DNA of 64,000 nt from Streptomyces sp. 135. Lineage in GTDB: Bacteria > Actinomycetota > Actinomycetes > Streptomycetales > Streptomycetaceae. The notes under the pieces were generated by a model. It was not told where the DNA came from. It did no database searches and saw only the letters and a program-made list of their open reading frames with translations. This document shows positions 17,670 to 26,514 of the stretch, in pieces. The DNA lies in contig NZ_CP075691.1 in assembly GCF_020026305.1 (NCBI RefSeq), forward strand, positions 7,006,001 through 7,070,000. The letters are read 5' to 3'. Every line of letters starts with the position of its first letter. The stretch's first letter is position 1. The position numbers were made by a program, and so were the translations under genes.

Positions 17670-18540
17670 GCCGCCGCACCGCCTCGGGCGCCGTGAAGAG
17701 CGTGAGCCCCTGCGCGATCTGCTCCTCCAGGTCGGCCCCCGACCGCTCGAAGTAGTCGGCCCGCACCCCCGCGTCCCGCGCCGCCTGCGCCAGGTTGCGG
17801 GCACCGGCGAGCACGACGTCGAGGCCCTGCGCGAAGCCGGGAGCGGCGCCCGACTCCCGGTCGGCGTCCACGTCGGCCGCGAGCGACGGCAGCATCTGGA
17901 GCATGCTGCTCAGCCACGGCACGAGCAGCTCGGTGACCCCGCCCGCGCTGCCCTCCTTGTGCGAGGTGGCCAGCGCGACCGCGTGGAAGAAGCCGTGGAA
18001 CATCATGTCCATCGCGCTCAGCAGCGCCAGGTCGTACAGCGGGGCGATCCCCGCGTCGGTGCCCAGGTACACGGCCCCGCCCAGCGCCTCCAACGTCTCC
18101 CGGTACGCCGTGAAGTGCCGCTCCCGGCCGCTGTAGAGGACGAACGCCTGCGGGGTGGCGACGGTCGAGGGGATGGCCATGATCCCGCCGTCCAGATACT
18201 CCGCGCCGAGCCCCTCGGCCCAGGACTCGGCGCGGCGGGCCTGGTCCGGCGTGCCGTTGGCGAGGTTGACCAGCGTCCGCCCGCGCAGGGCTCCGGCGGC
18301 GGGCTCCAGGACGGTGTACGTGGTGTCGTGGTCCAGCAGGCAGGCGATGACCAACGGCGCGGCGAGGACGGCCTCCTGGACCGACCCGGCCCGCACCGCC
18401 CCGCGCGCCACGAGCGCGTCGCCCTTCTCCGCGCTGCGGTTCCAGACGGTGGTGGGATGCCCGGCGGCGAGCAGGGCCCCGGCCAGCGCCTGCCCCATCT
18501 CGCCGAGCCCGATGACGCTGACGGCCGGCTTGCTGCTCAT
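17653..18540 (-). CDS. NAD(P)-binding reductase of the imine-reductase type
   Basis: 295 residues. N-terminal Rossmann domain with GLGEMGQALAG (11-21) and the NRS loop typical of NADP preference (VWNRSAEKG). The segment YLDGGIMAIPSTV and an acidic residue in the interdomain helix (LLSAMDMMFHGFFHA, Asp at the usual Asp/Tyr position) match imine reductases, which reduce cyclic imines. The C-terminal domain would dimerise by helix swapping. Related 3-hydroxyisobutyrate dehydrogenases carry a Lys instead, absent here. Physiological substrate unknown; tail-overlaps permease 3. An 18-bp palindrome lies 70 bp upstream. Confidence 0.82.
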   Translation of the reverse strand: MSSKPAVSVIGLGEMGQALAGALLAAGHPTTVWNRSAEKGDALVARGAVRAGSVQEAVLAAPLVIACLLDHDTTYTVLEPAAGALRGRTLVNLANGTPDQARRAESWAEGLGAEYLDGGIMAIPSTVATPQAFVLYSGRERHFTAYRETLEALGGAVYLGTDAGIAPLYDLALLSAMDMMFHGFFHAVALATSHKEGSAGGVTELLVPWLSSMLQMLPSLAADVDADRESGAAPGFAQGLDVVLAGARNLAQAARDAGVRADYFERSGADLEEQIAQGLTLFTAPEAVRRLRVNG

Positions 18541-18609
18541 GGGTGCTCCTGTACGGGTGGGTGAAGGGGAACCCCTTCACCCTTGAACAACCCGTCACGC
18601 CCCACAAGT

Positions 18610-18627
18610 ACGCACTAAATAGTGCGT
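18610..18627. promoter_or_regulatory. Palindromic operator upstream of imine reductase gene
   Basis: ACGCACT-AAAT-AGTGCGT, perfect 7-bp arms with 4-bp centre, 70-87 bp upstream of the start and 21 bp from the island edge. The shape suits a TetR, MarR or HxlR-type dimer. No such regulator gene adjoins, and the island insertion may have displaced it. Confidence 0.5.
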
Positions 18628-18652
18628 GCTCACCCGGAGGTAAGTGCGCTAG

Positions 18653-19323
18653 GTTCTGTCGTCAAATGTCACGCCCACATCTGCCTCGCCGGGCCCGGTT
18701 GCTGACCTGGTCGGCCCGCTCGGGAATCGTGTGCGGGATGCCGCGGCGGCGGAGCCAGGCGCGGATCGCCTTCGAGCTGGAGCCCTTGTCGCCCAGGACG
18801 TGATCGGGTCGGGTGCGGGGTCGCCCCGGTCCGATCCGGGGCACCCGGACCGCTTCCATCACGGCGGTGAACCGGGTGCGGTCGTTGATGTTGCCGCCCG
18901 TCACGACGAAGGCGAGCGGACGGCCCCTGCCGTCACAGGCCAGGTGAATCTTGCTGGTCAGCCCGCCTCGGGAACGGCCGAGGGCCGGGTCGCGGAGCCC
19001 CCTTTTCGAGCTCCGGCCGCGTGCTGGTGGGCCCGGACGACCGTGGAGTCGACGGACACCAGCCACTCGATGCCGCCCGCCGCGTCCGCCGTCGCCTGCG
19101 CGGCCCGCAGCATCCTCTCGAACGTCCCGTCCGCCGCCCACCTGCGAAAACGCGTATGCGGCGTGGCCCACGGACCGTAACGCTCGGGCACATCCCGCCA
19201 GGCCGTCCCGGTCCGGAACTTCCGCACGATCCCGTTCAGGACCCTCCGGTCGTCCAGCCGCTTCCGCCCGCGCAACGACTTGGGCAGCAAGGGCCGGACG
19301 AACTCCCACTCGGCATCGGACAG
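18653..19323 (-). mobile_element. IS5-family element, left copy (defective)
   Basis: Reads leftward. Nearly identical to the copy at 36.9 kb from TGTCCGATGCCGAG onward (19323) to the right end at 18653. Its left inverted repeat is gone: beyond 19323 the sequence is unrelated. Relative to the right copy it lacks 160 bp (equivalent to 37609-37768), fusing GGCGAGGCAG directly to ATGTGGGCG. Confidence 0.85.
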
Positions 19324-19360
19324 GTGCGGTTCTTGCTCCAGGTAATCAGGAGGAGCCATG
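18662..19360 (-). pseudogene. IS5-family transposase remnant
   Basis: Reads as orfA (SDAEWEFVRPLLPKSLRGRKRLDD..., DUF4096-type) joined by a -1 shift at CGAAAAGGG to orfB (SSKRGLRDPALGRSRGG...). The N-terminus is replaced by MAPPDYLEQEPHL after recombination. The two catalytic Asp regions (VSVDSTVV, VLGDKGSS) remain, but the 160-bp deletion removes NVVERCFNRLKQWR with the DDE glutamate and frameshifts the end to RARRGRCGRDI. It cannot encode an active transposase, though its right end could still be mobilised by the other copy. Confidence 0.85.
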
Positions 19361-19485
19361 CCAGTCGGCGCTGGCCCACATTCAGGACCTGATTGCTCCG
19401 CTGCAGCGCTTGGCGGAGGAGGCCCCCCACCCTGGCGGTGGGCATCGGCGCACGGCACCGTGCCACGCATCGAGTCGCCGGTTCG

Positions 19486-20859
19486 CTACCTGCTCACGTG
19501 TTCCGCGTGTTCCAAGAGCCGTCGGACAGCGGGGCTTTTACCGAAGGGGCGCAGCATGCGTTTCAAATCGAGCAGGGCTTGGCGGACACGCGCCGACTGT
19601 GGGTACGGGGCGATGTCCAGCAGTTCGTGGTAGCTGGCACATGCCTCGTCCACGTGGCCCGTTTGCAGGAGGAGGCGGGTGAGTGCCGCCTGGGTGAGAG
19701 CACGCGCCCGGTGGGCGTGTGGCGATCTGTGGGCGAGTGATGTGCGGAATGCGGCGGCGGCGGCGGTGCGTTCGCCGAGAGCGACGAGGGTTCTACCCCG
19801 CTGGAAGCACCATGCCGCCGGCGTGTAGGTGGAGAAGTCGGCCGGCGTAGATCCACAGGGGGAGGTGGGCGTGGCCGACTCCCGCTGCTGCTGCCACGCT
19901 TCGGCTCGATGCAGAGCGGTGCGTGCGGCGGGCTTCTGTCCGGCCAAGGCCAAAGCCACTGCTTGTTGCGATGTGACGAAGGCATGCACCCCTGGAGGGG
20001 CACTGGACGGGAGCAACTCACAGGCGTGTTCGGCGAGAGCTAGAGACGCCCCGATGTGGCGCAGCGCACCGGCCTGGTTGCTCATGGCCCGTAATACGGT
20101 GGCCTGCGTCGTCGAATCGTTGACTGTGCCAGCCAGCTCGAAGGCCACACGAAAGTACCGTTGCGCAAGACCGTCGTGGGCGTCGTCACTGTGCATCCGG
20201 GCCAGTAGGTAGAGCAGGCGTGCCGCATCAGTGACGAGTGAACGCGATTGGGGTCGTGGTATGGCCTTGCGCAGTCCGGTGGGAACATCACTGCCCAGAT
20301 AGGCAGCGAGGGCCATTCTGGCGTGTGTGCCGCCGATCTCCAGTGCCATGGAGAAGAACGGGATCGCCGTGCCCAGGACCAAGGCCCCTGTATCGACTGG
20401 GTACTGAGTCGACGGGACGTCGCGTTCGTACGTGTAGGGCACCGGGACATGACGTTGCGGGGCGGCAGCGATCGCCTGGTAGACCGACCAGTGCAGGCGT
20501 GGGCCTTGAAGAGGATCGGTATCCGCCCTGCATAAATGCGTAAGACGGGTGACGGCGTCAGGAGGCCAGTCTTGCTGCTCGGCCGATGACACGTCCGGCG
20601 ACTCGGCCGCCCAGCCCAGGTCGACGGGGGTTACGAGTCTGCCCAATCGGCGGCCCAATGCCTCGGCGGCCAGGACGCGGACCCGCGGGCGCGGGACCAC
20701 CCCTCGAAGCCAGTGGGCCACGGAGGTTCGGTCGTACCGCGCCTGAACGCCGTTCTCCGCAGCCACCGAATTGACCGCGCGGGCAAACTGTTGGCCTGTC
20801 CAGGCGGCTTCAGCGAGCAGGGCACGCAGGTACTGGTTGGCAGGCTTCTTCACGGTCAC
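19486..20859 (-). CDS. NsdA-like HTH/TPR regulator
   Basis: 457 residues. The first about 90 residues (YLRALLAEAAWTGQQFARAVN..., RYDRTSVAHWLRGVVPRPRVRVLAAEALGRRLGRLVT) form the helix-turn-helix seen in the NsdA family, followed by about 300 residues of tetratricopeptide-like helices (LARMHSDDAHDGLAQRYFRVAFELA, AMSNQAGALRHIGASLALAEHACELL, VALGERTAAAAAFRTSLA). NsdA proteins negatively influence sporulation and antibiotic production in Streptomyces. Two TTA codons (109 and 256) would make it bldA-dependent. It faces away from the metabolic run and is the only intact regulator in the island. Confidence 0.8.
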   Translation of the reverse strand: MTVKKPANQYLRALLAEAAWTGQQFARAVNSVAAENGVQARYDRTSVAHWLRGVVPRPRVRVLAAEALGRRLGRLVTPVDLGWAAESPDVSSAEQQDWPPDAVTRLTHLCRADTDPLQGPRLHWSVYQAIAAAPQRHVPVPYTYERDVPSTQYPVDTGALVLGTAIPFFSMALEIGGTHARMALAAYLGSDVPTGLRKAIPRPQSRSLVTDAARLLYLLARMHSDDAHDGLAQRYFRVAFELAGTVNDSTTQATVLRAMSNQAGALRHIGASLALAEHACELLPSSAPPGVHAFVTSQQAVALALAGQKPAARTALHRAEAWQQQRESATPTSPCGSTPADFSTYTPAAWCFQRGRTLVALGERTAAAAAFRTSLAHRSPHAHRARALTQAALTRLLLQTGHVDEACASYHELLDIAPYPQSARVRQALLDLKRMLRPFGKSPAVRRLLEHAEHVSR

Positions 20860-21343
20860 GGGTCCTCCACGACAACACGTGTAGGGCGAGTTTCAGTCCT
20901 TTACGGCGCGATAGCGGATTACTGATCTGAGCTCGGGCGATGAGGTGTGCGAGGCGTACTGCCCCTCATTTAGTGGTTCCGAGGCTCGCAGGGGCGAATA
21001 CTCCGGCCAAGCATGCGATCGGGCCAGAGCGGTACAAGTGAGGTACCTGATGCGGCCTCGGCCAACACGGAGTAACCGTTGCGGGCGAGCCTTTCATGTC
21101 CCGTCAGCCTTGGGTGTGAGGGGGGCCGCTTGAGGGCCAGGCCGACCCCGGGGGTTGTTGACGATATCGCCGAGTTCCACACCATTGCTGGAGTGGTCTG
21201 CGGGGCTGAGGTCACGGAACAATCGGATGAGTCGCCAGCAGGCGAGGGTGGGCCGCTTGGCACAGGGCGACCGTGGTCGAGAGGCTCACCACGAGCACGG
21301 GCCCCCAATCCTCGACCGTCGCCGGGCCGGAGACTATCGGCTG
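20860..21343. other. Non-coding or decayed stretch
   Basis: Promoter side of the NsdA-like gene and then about 400 bp where reading frames on both strands are short and match nothing I recognise. Probably eroded DNA from earlier insertions. Confidence 0.4.
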
Positions 21344-21385
21344 CCTCGCCGGTTCTGCCGTGGCGCCACAGCAGAACCGGCGAGG
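21344..21385. repeat. 42-bp near-perfect palindrome
   Basis: CCTCGCCGGTTCTGC and GCAGAACCGGCGAGG are perfect 15-bp arms; the 12-bp centre contains TGGCGCCA, itself a palindrome, so only one position pair in 42 bp mismatches. It stands exactly where the SDR fragment loses homology. A transposon-end relic, inverted duplication or strong terminator are options. Confidence 0.7.
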
Positions 21386-21598
21386 TCCTCTGCGACTTGA
21401 TGGGCCTCGGAGCCGGCCGGTGCGATCTCCTGGATCCGATCAGCCGTGCGCTGAGTGGCTTCCCGAATCCGCGCCGCGAGCACTACCTTCGCGTCGGCCG
21501 CGGTGAACGCTTCGGCCGATGACCGCACCGACGCCGTGCGACGCGCCGGTCACCAAGGCACGAGATCCATCCAGACGGTAGGGAAGTGAAGAGCTCAT
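21386..21598 (-). pseudogene. Short-chain dehydrogenase N-terminal fragment, frameshifted
   Basis: From ATG 21598 (AGGAG upstream) it reads MSSSLPYRLDGSRALVTGASHGVG, the SDR nucleotide-binding TGxxxGxG motif. It then needs a frameshift near 21520 to continue as AEAFTAADAKVVLAARIREATQRTADRI, the following SDR helix and strand. Homology stops at about residue 75, at the 42-bp palindrome. No catalytic YxxxK region remains. The start overlaps the preceding stop (TGATG). Confidence 0.7.
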
Positions 21599-22146
21599 CA
21601 GATCACTCCTGTCGGTCGGTTCGGCGAAATGCCCTCGCGAGGAGCAAATCTGATGGAGACCGTCTCACATCCCGTTCCCATGCTGTTCTGCAGAAGCCCG
21701 TACACCTGTTGAGGCTGTTGAATTCCAGGCCTCCGGGCATCGGGCAAGAGGGCACCCGATTTGGCGAGATCTGCTCCCATGTGGTCGGTCACGATTGCAC
21801 GGAGGTCCGATTGGGCGGAAAAGCATGTTGACTTTTCGTTTACGGCAGGAAACATTGCTGCAATAGCGGAAATGACCAGGCGGCCGACTGTTCGGTCTTC
21901 CCGCGAAGGCCCCGCCGATTCATACAGGTCTGCGACGCACGAAGTTGCGAGCGGTTGGAAGATAGAAATGTCAACGCTCTTGCCCTCGACATGATGGGCC
22001 ACTGCGGTGAGAAAGGAACGCCGTCCAGAAGTGGTGCAAGCGGTTCCCGGCCAAGGAGACTTTTCAGTCAGAACTCTGCTGCGGGCAGTGAGGGAGAACG
22101 TGTGTGCCGCGCACAGAGCCCGGTGAAGGGCCACGCAGGCCGCCAC
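21598..22146 (-). CDS. Hypothetical protein, possibly a gene remnant
   Basis: Open frame of 182 residues whose TGA overlaps the ATG of the SDR fragment, an arrangement expected of a real upstream operon gene. The central part (FLTAVAHHVEGKSVDISIFQP, VADLYESAGPSREDRTVGRLVISAIAAMFPAVNE) looks protein-like, but I recognise no family. Third-position GC is only moderate, like other island genes. The N-terminal about 40 residues look random, so the true start may be internal or the gene truncated. Region 22147-22500 beyond it holds nothing I can support. Confidence 0.35.
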   Translation of the reverse strand: MAACVALHRALCAAHTFSLTARSRVLTEKSPWPGTACTTSGRRSFLTAVAHHVEGKSVDISIFQPLATSCVADLYESAGPSREDRTVGRLVISAIAAMFPAVNEKSTCFSAQSDLRAIVTDHMGADLAKSGALLPDARRPGIQQPQQVYGLLQNSMGTGCETVSIRFAPREGISPNRPTGVI

Positions 22147-22499
22147 CGGGCCGTCTGGAAGCCGTCAGTTTCGGCGAGAATCTGGCGCTGGTGGCAGCCG
22201 GATCTCTGGACGTGGCCGCTCGTGCCCGGATTTCCTGTCGGCTCGCCCGGTACATGGCAAGAACCCAGGCGCAAGGCTTCTCCGGGGAGCCGACGAACGG
22301 GAGACGACCGTGTTGCTTGCGGCCTGCCCTCACTCCGGCCTTGCCCTCGCCTGCGTCAACGACCCGGTGAGATTCACCGCCAGGGACGACTCGTGCATAC
22401 GTCGCACGGCTTGGCGGTACACCTCCCTGCCACGCATCCTGAAGTACGCTTCATCTCGGCCGGGTTGAGCACCTTGGAACGGGAGCCGGGACCGCCCGC

Positions 22500-23490
22500 C
22501 GCGATAGCGATCAGAGGACTGCGGGAGCCGTCGCTGCTCTGGTCAGTACGTCTAGGTGTGCTTTCGGGCAGGTTGGTGACGCGGCTGGCGGGTGTGTGGC
22601 CTGCGATGCCTGGGTGCGGTCGGTGGTAGTTGTACCAGTCGATCCACTCGGTGAGAGCGGTCTGTCGTTCGGCGTCTGAGGTGTAGGGCCGTCGGTAGGC
22701 CCATTCCTCGATCAGGGCGCGGTGGAAGGGGTGGGTCTTGCCGTTGGTCTGCGGCCGCCAGGGCAGGGTCCAGTGAGGGCTGATGCCCAGCTCATGACAG
22801 GTCTGGCGCCAGGTGTTCTTGGTGTAAGTCCAGGCGTTGCAGGCGTTGTCGGTCAGAATCCGCTCGACGTGACGGCGCGGCCGGCGAACCAGGCCACGGC
22901 TCGGGTGAGGAAGCCCGTGCAGGTAGCGGCGGTTTCGTCGGGAAGGTCTTCGGTGTAGGCCAGGCGGCTGTGGTCGTCCAGGGCGGTATGCAGATAGGCG
23001 TATCCCACGCCGTTGCGGCGGTCCTTGTTCGGGCTGTCGGCCGCCCGGCCGAGGACCTTCTGGCGCCGCCGCCGTCCGGGATGCGTCCGAGCTTCTTGGC
23101 GGCGTCGATGTGGAGCAGTTCGCCGGGCCGGGAGCTTTCGTAGCGTCGCACGGGTTCACCCGTGGACCGGACCAGGGCTGCCAGGAGTGGCAGGCCGTGG
23201 CGATGGAGGCTGCGATGCCGCATCGGACAACGAGTCGCAGGGGTCCGATGCGGTGCGCGGGACGTGTTCTTCGACTGCGGCCGGGGTCTTCCGGGGCTGG
23301 TCGGCCGGAGCGGTCACTCATCCCGGCGATGCCAAGCTGCCGGCGCCGGGTGGCCCAGCGGGCCGCGGTGGTGTGGCTGACCTGGAATCGCTCGGCAGCC
23401 CGGCGAAGCGGCCAGCCGTCGTCCACGGCACAGCGGGCAGGACAAAGACGTCCGGTCTCGGTCAACGGGGCGTCACGGTGGGGCACGAGG
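22500..23490 (-). pseudogene. IS481-family transposase, multiply frameshifted
   Basis: Pieces of an IS481/IS3-like integrase-core transposase appear in three frames: the N-terminal HTH (RDAPLTETGRLCPARCAVDD, GWPLRRAAERFQVSHTTAARW), the middle (RYESSRPGELLHIDAAKKLG; RLAYTEDLPDETAATCTGFL) and the C-terminal catalytic part (VERILTDNACNAW, WRPQTNGKTHPFHRALIEEW). At least two shifts separate them, so it is inactive. No clear terminal repeats were found. Confidence 0.8.
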
Positions 23491-23559
23491 GCCTTCTGGT
23501 CTCGGTGCGGATATCGCAATCCACATCGAGCCAGCAGGCCCTCACCCAGTTCAAGCACC

Positions 23560-24480
23560 CGCCCCGCGTGTCACCAACGTCCCGGGACAACACACCTACG
23601 TGCCTCGGGAGCTAATGGCTGTTGAGCACTGCCCAGAAGCTGCACGACGGCCTGCACCCGCGCTGGCCGTTGTCTTCTTGTCCTTGCGCTGAGGCCCCGG
23701 GGCCCGGACGCTCGCGATGGCGCCCCTGAGCCTCCGACTCTGGGCCCGCACACTGCACTCGGCGCGAATACCCGTTCATTTCCGCCGTGTTGACCGGCTG
23801 CCCGGACAACGTGATCGTCGGCCGCGTCGCAAGACGAAACACCTCAGCCGTCAACAATGGATCGTCCATGCCTTCATGATGGCGGTTCGTGTCCGGAATG
23901 AATATTCCTACGACACACACCACTCGAAGGGATGAGGGCAAGTACCGCTCGCCTCGCTGCGACCACGCGTAACAGCAGTGCCTGAACTCCTACCCACACA
24001 AACGGGGATCTCAGACCGTGCAGAGCTGTCCACGTGATCAGCCATGAGCGGAGCGGGCGTCTGTTGGTATACACCCGGCGAAAGGGGTTCGCCCCGCTGG
24101 TGCGAGCCCTGGCGCCCTCTCGCGCTCAACCGGCTCCGTAAAGACACACAGCATCCAGCCAACCGGCACCCTCCCCATGCGCCGGTGATCGAATGACGAC
24201 CCACCACAGCCGAGTGAGGGCCGATGCAGGTCACCCTCCCGCAGGTGAGCAGATCCCTCGGGCGCCCAACTGACCATGACATCCCAGACCGACTCTGCGA
24301 TTCGGCGAACCGCACACTCTCTGCGGCGCTGGCCACCACCTTGCGAGGTTCCTGCGGATTCCTCTCAACACGTGCAACAGGGTGGGCATGGTTTTACAGC
24401 GTGGCAGGCCCAAGTCCCGTGCACTCTTCACTTCAGCACACCGATGCCCATGCCCTGTGTCGAACCGGTAAGGGGACTCG
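23560..24480. other. Long leader/intergenic stretch before the metabolic run
   Basis: About 0.9 kb with no frame I can defend; short open frames on both strands lack ribosome sites and family resemblance. It must contain the promoter of the downstream collinear genes. AAGGGGA at 24472-24478 precedes an alternative start of the WS/DGAT gene. Confidence 0.4.
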
Positions 24481-24532
24481 CATGCCCACTCGGATCGCGT
24501 CCGGTCATCAAAGCCGTGCGGCGAAGGACCGT

Positions 24533-25927
24533 ATGAGTCCAAAGGATCAACTCATGTGGCGCCTGGAGAAGGACCCTCGGGTGTATCCGGTCATCGTGCT
24601 ACTCGTGTTGCTCGACGGCCCCGTGGATCTTCCCGCTCTGTACGCGTGGCACCGACAGGCTGCGCGTCTCGTGCCCCGGATGGCAGCCAAGGTGATCACC
24701 CCACGTAACCCGTTCGCCGCCCCCTACTGGGTCCCGGACGAACTCTCGGCTCCCGAACGGCACATCCGACAGCACACCCTTGACGGCAAAGGCACTGAAG
24801 ACGATCTCTTCCAACTCATCGAGTCTGTGGCGCCTTTGCCGTTTGTTCCTCACCGGCCTCCGTGGGACGCCTACCTCATCGACGGGCTTCAGGGCGGGCG
24901 CACTGCCTACCTCCTCAAGATCTCTCACACCATCGTCGACGGCATGCGACTACGGGACATGTTCCTGCGCCACCCCCTCAGCGACATGACCTCCAGGACG
25001 ACGGCGTCCGCAGCCGCGACCACTCCGGTAACCGGGCTGGCCCAGGTACGGCGGACGCGTCGTTCCTCCAGGCTGGGGCGCTGGGGCACCCGCTGCCTCT
25101 TGGCGGCGGAGATCATCCGGCAGGTGGCGGACTCACCCCGGCTGCCCCGTGGCCACGGAGACGGGGTCGGCCGCCGGTACTGGGGTATGGAAGTGTCGGT
25201 CACAGCACTGCGCGCCGCCGCCGGCGCAGGGGGAGGCAACGAACAGGATGCACTCGTCGCGGCCATAGCCGACGGCTGTCACCGCTACCACCAGCACATC
25301 GGCGTGGACCGGCCCAGGCTCTACACTCTCGCCCCCTACGCCCGGGCGCCGTTGACCCGGCAGAACCCCGACCCTGTGGGCAATCACTGGTTCGTCATCC
25401 GGATGGGGCTGCCCGCCGCAGGCTCCTGGACCGACCGCGTGCGTGCGGCCCGCAATGGAGCGATCCGGGCCTACAATCCCAACTCCTGGGACTGGTTCGG
25501 CGCTGGCGCACAGGCGATCCGCCCCATCCCAGGGAGCTGGTTCCCCGTGGTGTTCCACAGGTTCTGCGCCACGTTCGACTTTCTCACCACAAGCATTCCC
25601 GGCCCAAAGCGCACAGCAGTGCTCGCAGGGGTGGCCGTCTCGAAGGTATACGGCGTCGCTCCCACGATGGGATGCGGAGTCACCGTGGCAATGGTTACCC
25701 ACGCCGGGCGCTGCCATCTCACACTGACCATCGATCCCTCGGTCATTCGAGATCCGGATCAGATGGCGCGGTGCATCCGGAAAAGTGTCCTGGACGCAGT
25801 CGAAGCCACTACCGCTGAGGCCGGCAAGAGCACCCAAGCTCCTTCACCCCTCCGGTGCCAGGTTCAACCCGCAGAGGCCGGAACGGATGGCCACGGACAG
25901 ACGGATGAGCATCCAAACACTGACTGA
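24533..25927 (+). CDS. WS/DGAT-family acyltransferase
   Basis: 464 residues from ATG 24533 (GAAGGA upstream); ATG 24482 after AAGGGGA would add 17 residues. Wax ester synthase/acyl-CoA:diacylglycerol acyltransferase family, which uses acyl-CoA to esterify alcohols or diacylglycerol at the membrane. The N-terminus MSPKDQLMWRLEKD fits. The catalytic HHxxxDG motif reads SHTIVDG, keeping the second His and Asp but with Ser for the first His. The C-terminal domain has DFLTTSIPGPK, the family's (S/N)xPGP strand. First gene of the run; could acylate a small molecule rather than storage lipid. Confidence 0.85.
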   Translation: MSPKDQLMWRLEKDPRVYPVIVLLVLLDGPVDLPALYAWHRQAARLVPRMAAKVITPRNPFAAPYWVPDELSAPERHIRQHTLDGKGTEDDLFQLIESVAPLPFVPHRPPWDAYLIDGLQGGRTAYLLKISHTIVDGMRLRDMFLRHPLSDMTSRTTASAAATTPVTGLAQVRRTRRSSRLGRWGTRCLLAAEIIRQVADSPRLPRGHGDGVGRRYWGMEVSVTALRAAAGAGGGNEQDALVAAIADGCHRYHQHIGVDRPRLYTLAPYARAPLTRQNPDPVGNHWFVIRMGLPAAGSWTDRVRAARNGAIRAYNPNSWDWFGAGAQAIRPIPGSWFPVVFHRFCATFDFLTTSIPGPKRTAVLAGVAVSKVYGVAPTMGCGVTVAMVTHAGRCHLTLTIDPSVIRDPDQMARCIRKSVLDAVEATTAEAGKSTQAPSPLRCQVQPAEAGTDGHGQTDEHPNTD

Positions 25928-25964
25928 CATTCCGCGATCCCGCTCACTCGAAGAAAGGCTGGAC

Positions 25965-26420
25965 ATGAGCACTCGACGACGAGGCCGGCGTACACCGGTC
26001 ACCCGCTTCCTCAACGAAGTACTGGACAGCGCACGGGACTTGACGGACGACGCCCTCGACCGGGCAGGCGACGCAGAACGGGATCTGAGGCGCGGCATCG
26101 TCCGACTGGTGAGGGTGGACGGCCGGCGGCGCCGTAGGTCGGACCGTGGACGGGACGCCGATCGTCCGGCGCGCTTCGAACGCGAAGGGGACTACGAGAA
26201 GGGCGGTGGCCGGATCATCATCGAGTTCGACGATGACCGGCAGGGGCGCTCCGAGCGCGATCTGCGGTACGACAGGGGCAGCGGAGACCGGAGTGGTCGA
26301 TACGAGGAGCGTGACGACCGGCAAGTCGTCGCGTCCGACGAAGACCGCGGCTTGAGCACGACCGGCAGTGGTTCCGGCGGCAGGTCCACCGGTGCGGCAG
26401 GCGGCAAGTCCGGCAAGTGA
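25965..26420 (+). CDS. Highly charged low-complexity protein
   Basis: 151 residues from ATG 25965 (GAAAGG upstream). Residues 1-50 predict one amphipathic helix (TRFLNEVLDSARDLTDDALDRAGDAERDLRRGI) followed by arginine/aspartate-rich disordered sequence (RRRRRSDRGRDADRPARFERE) and a Gly/Ser tail ending GGKSGK. No catalytic motif. The amphipathic N-terminus next to an acyltransferase recalls lipid-granule coat proteins, but that is a guess. 37 bp downstream of the WS/DGAT stop, so co-transcribed. Confidence 0.65.
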   Translation: MSTRRRGRRTPVTRFLNEVLDSARDLTDDALDRAGDAERDLRRGIVRLVRVDGRRRRRSDRGRDADRPARFEREGDYEKGGGRIIIEFDDDRQGRSERDLRYDRGSGDRSGRYEERDDRQVVASDEDRGLSTTGSGSGGRSTGAAGGKSGK

Positions 26421-26455
26421 CCTCTCATGAGCGCCGCCGCTCCTAGGCGACGAGA

Positions 26456-26493
26456 GCGCTCCCGGGTGGTGGGGAACATCCGTCCGGGAGCGC
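26456..26493 (+). terminator. Hairpin between charged protein and leader peptide
   Basis: GCGCTCCCGG/CCGGGAGCGC, perfect 10-bp arms, 18-nt loop, located 36 bp after the charged-protein stop and 9 bp before the AAGGAG of the leader peptide. Either a terminator for the first two genes or a leader structure controlling the kinase operon. Confidence 0.5.
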
Positions 26494-26514
26494 GCACCGA
26501 GAAGGAGTAACGCT

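Noticed and set aside
19324..19485. Possible short gene between the left IS copy and the NsdA-like gene (EEPCQSALAHIQDLIAPLQRLAEE)
   Set aside because: Looks protein-like in one frame but too short, with no start, stop context or family; left as possible debris.
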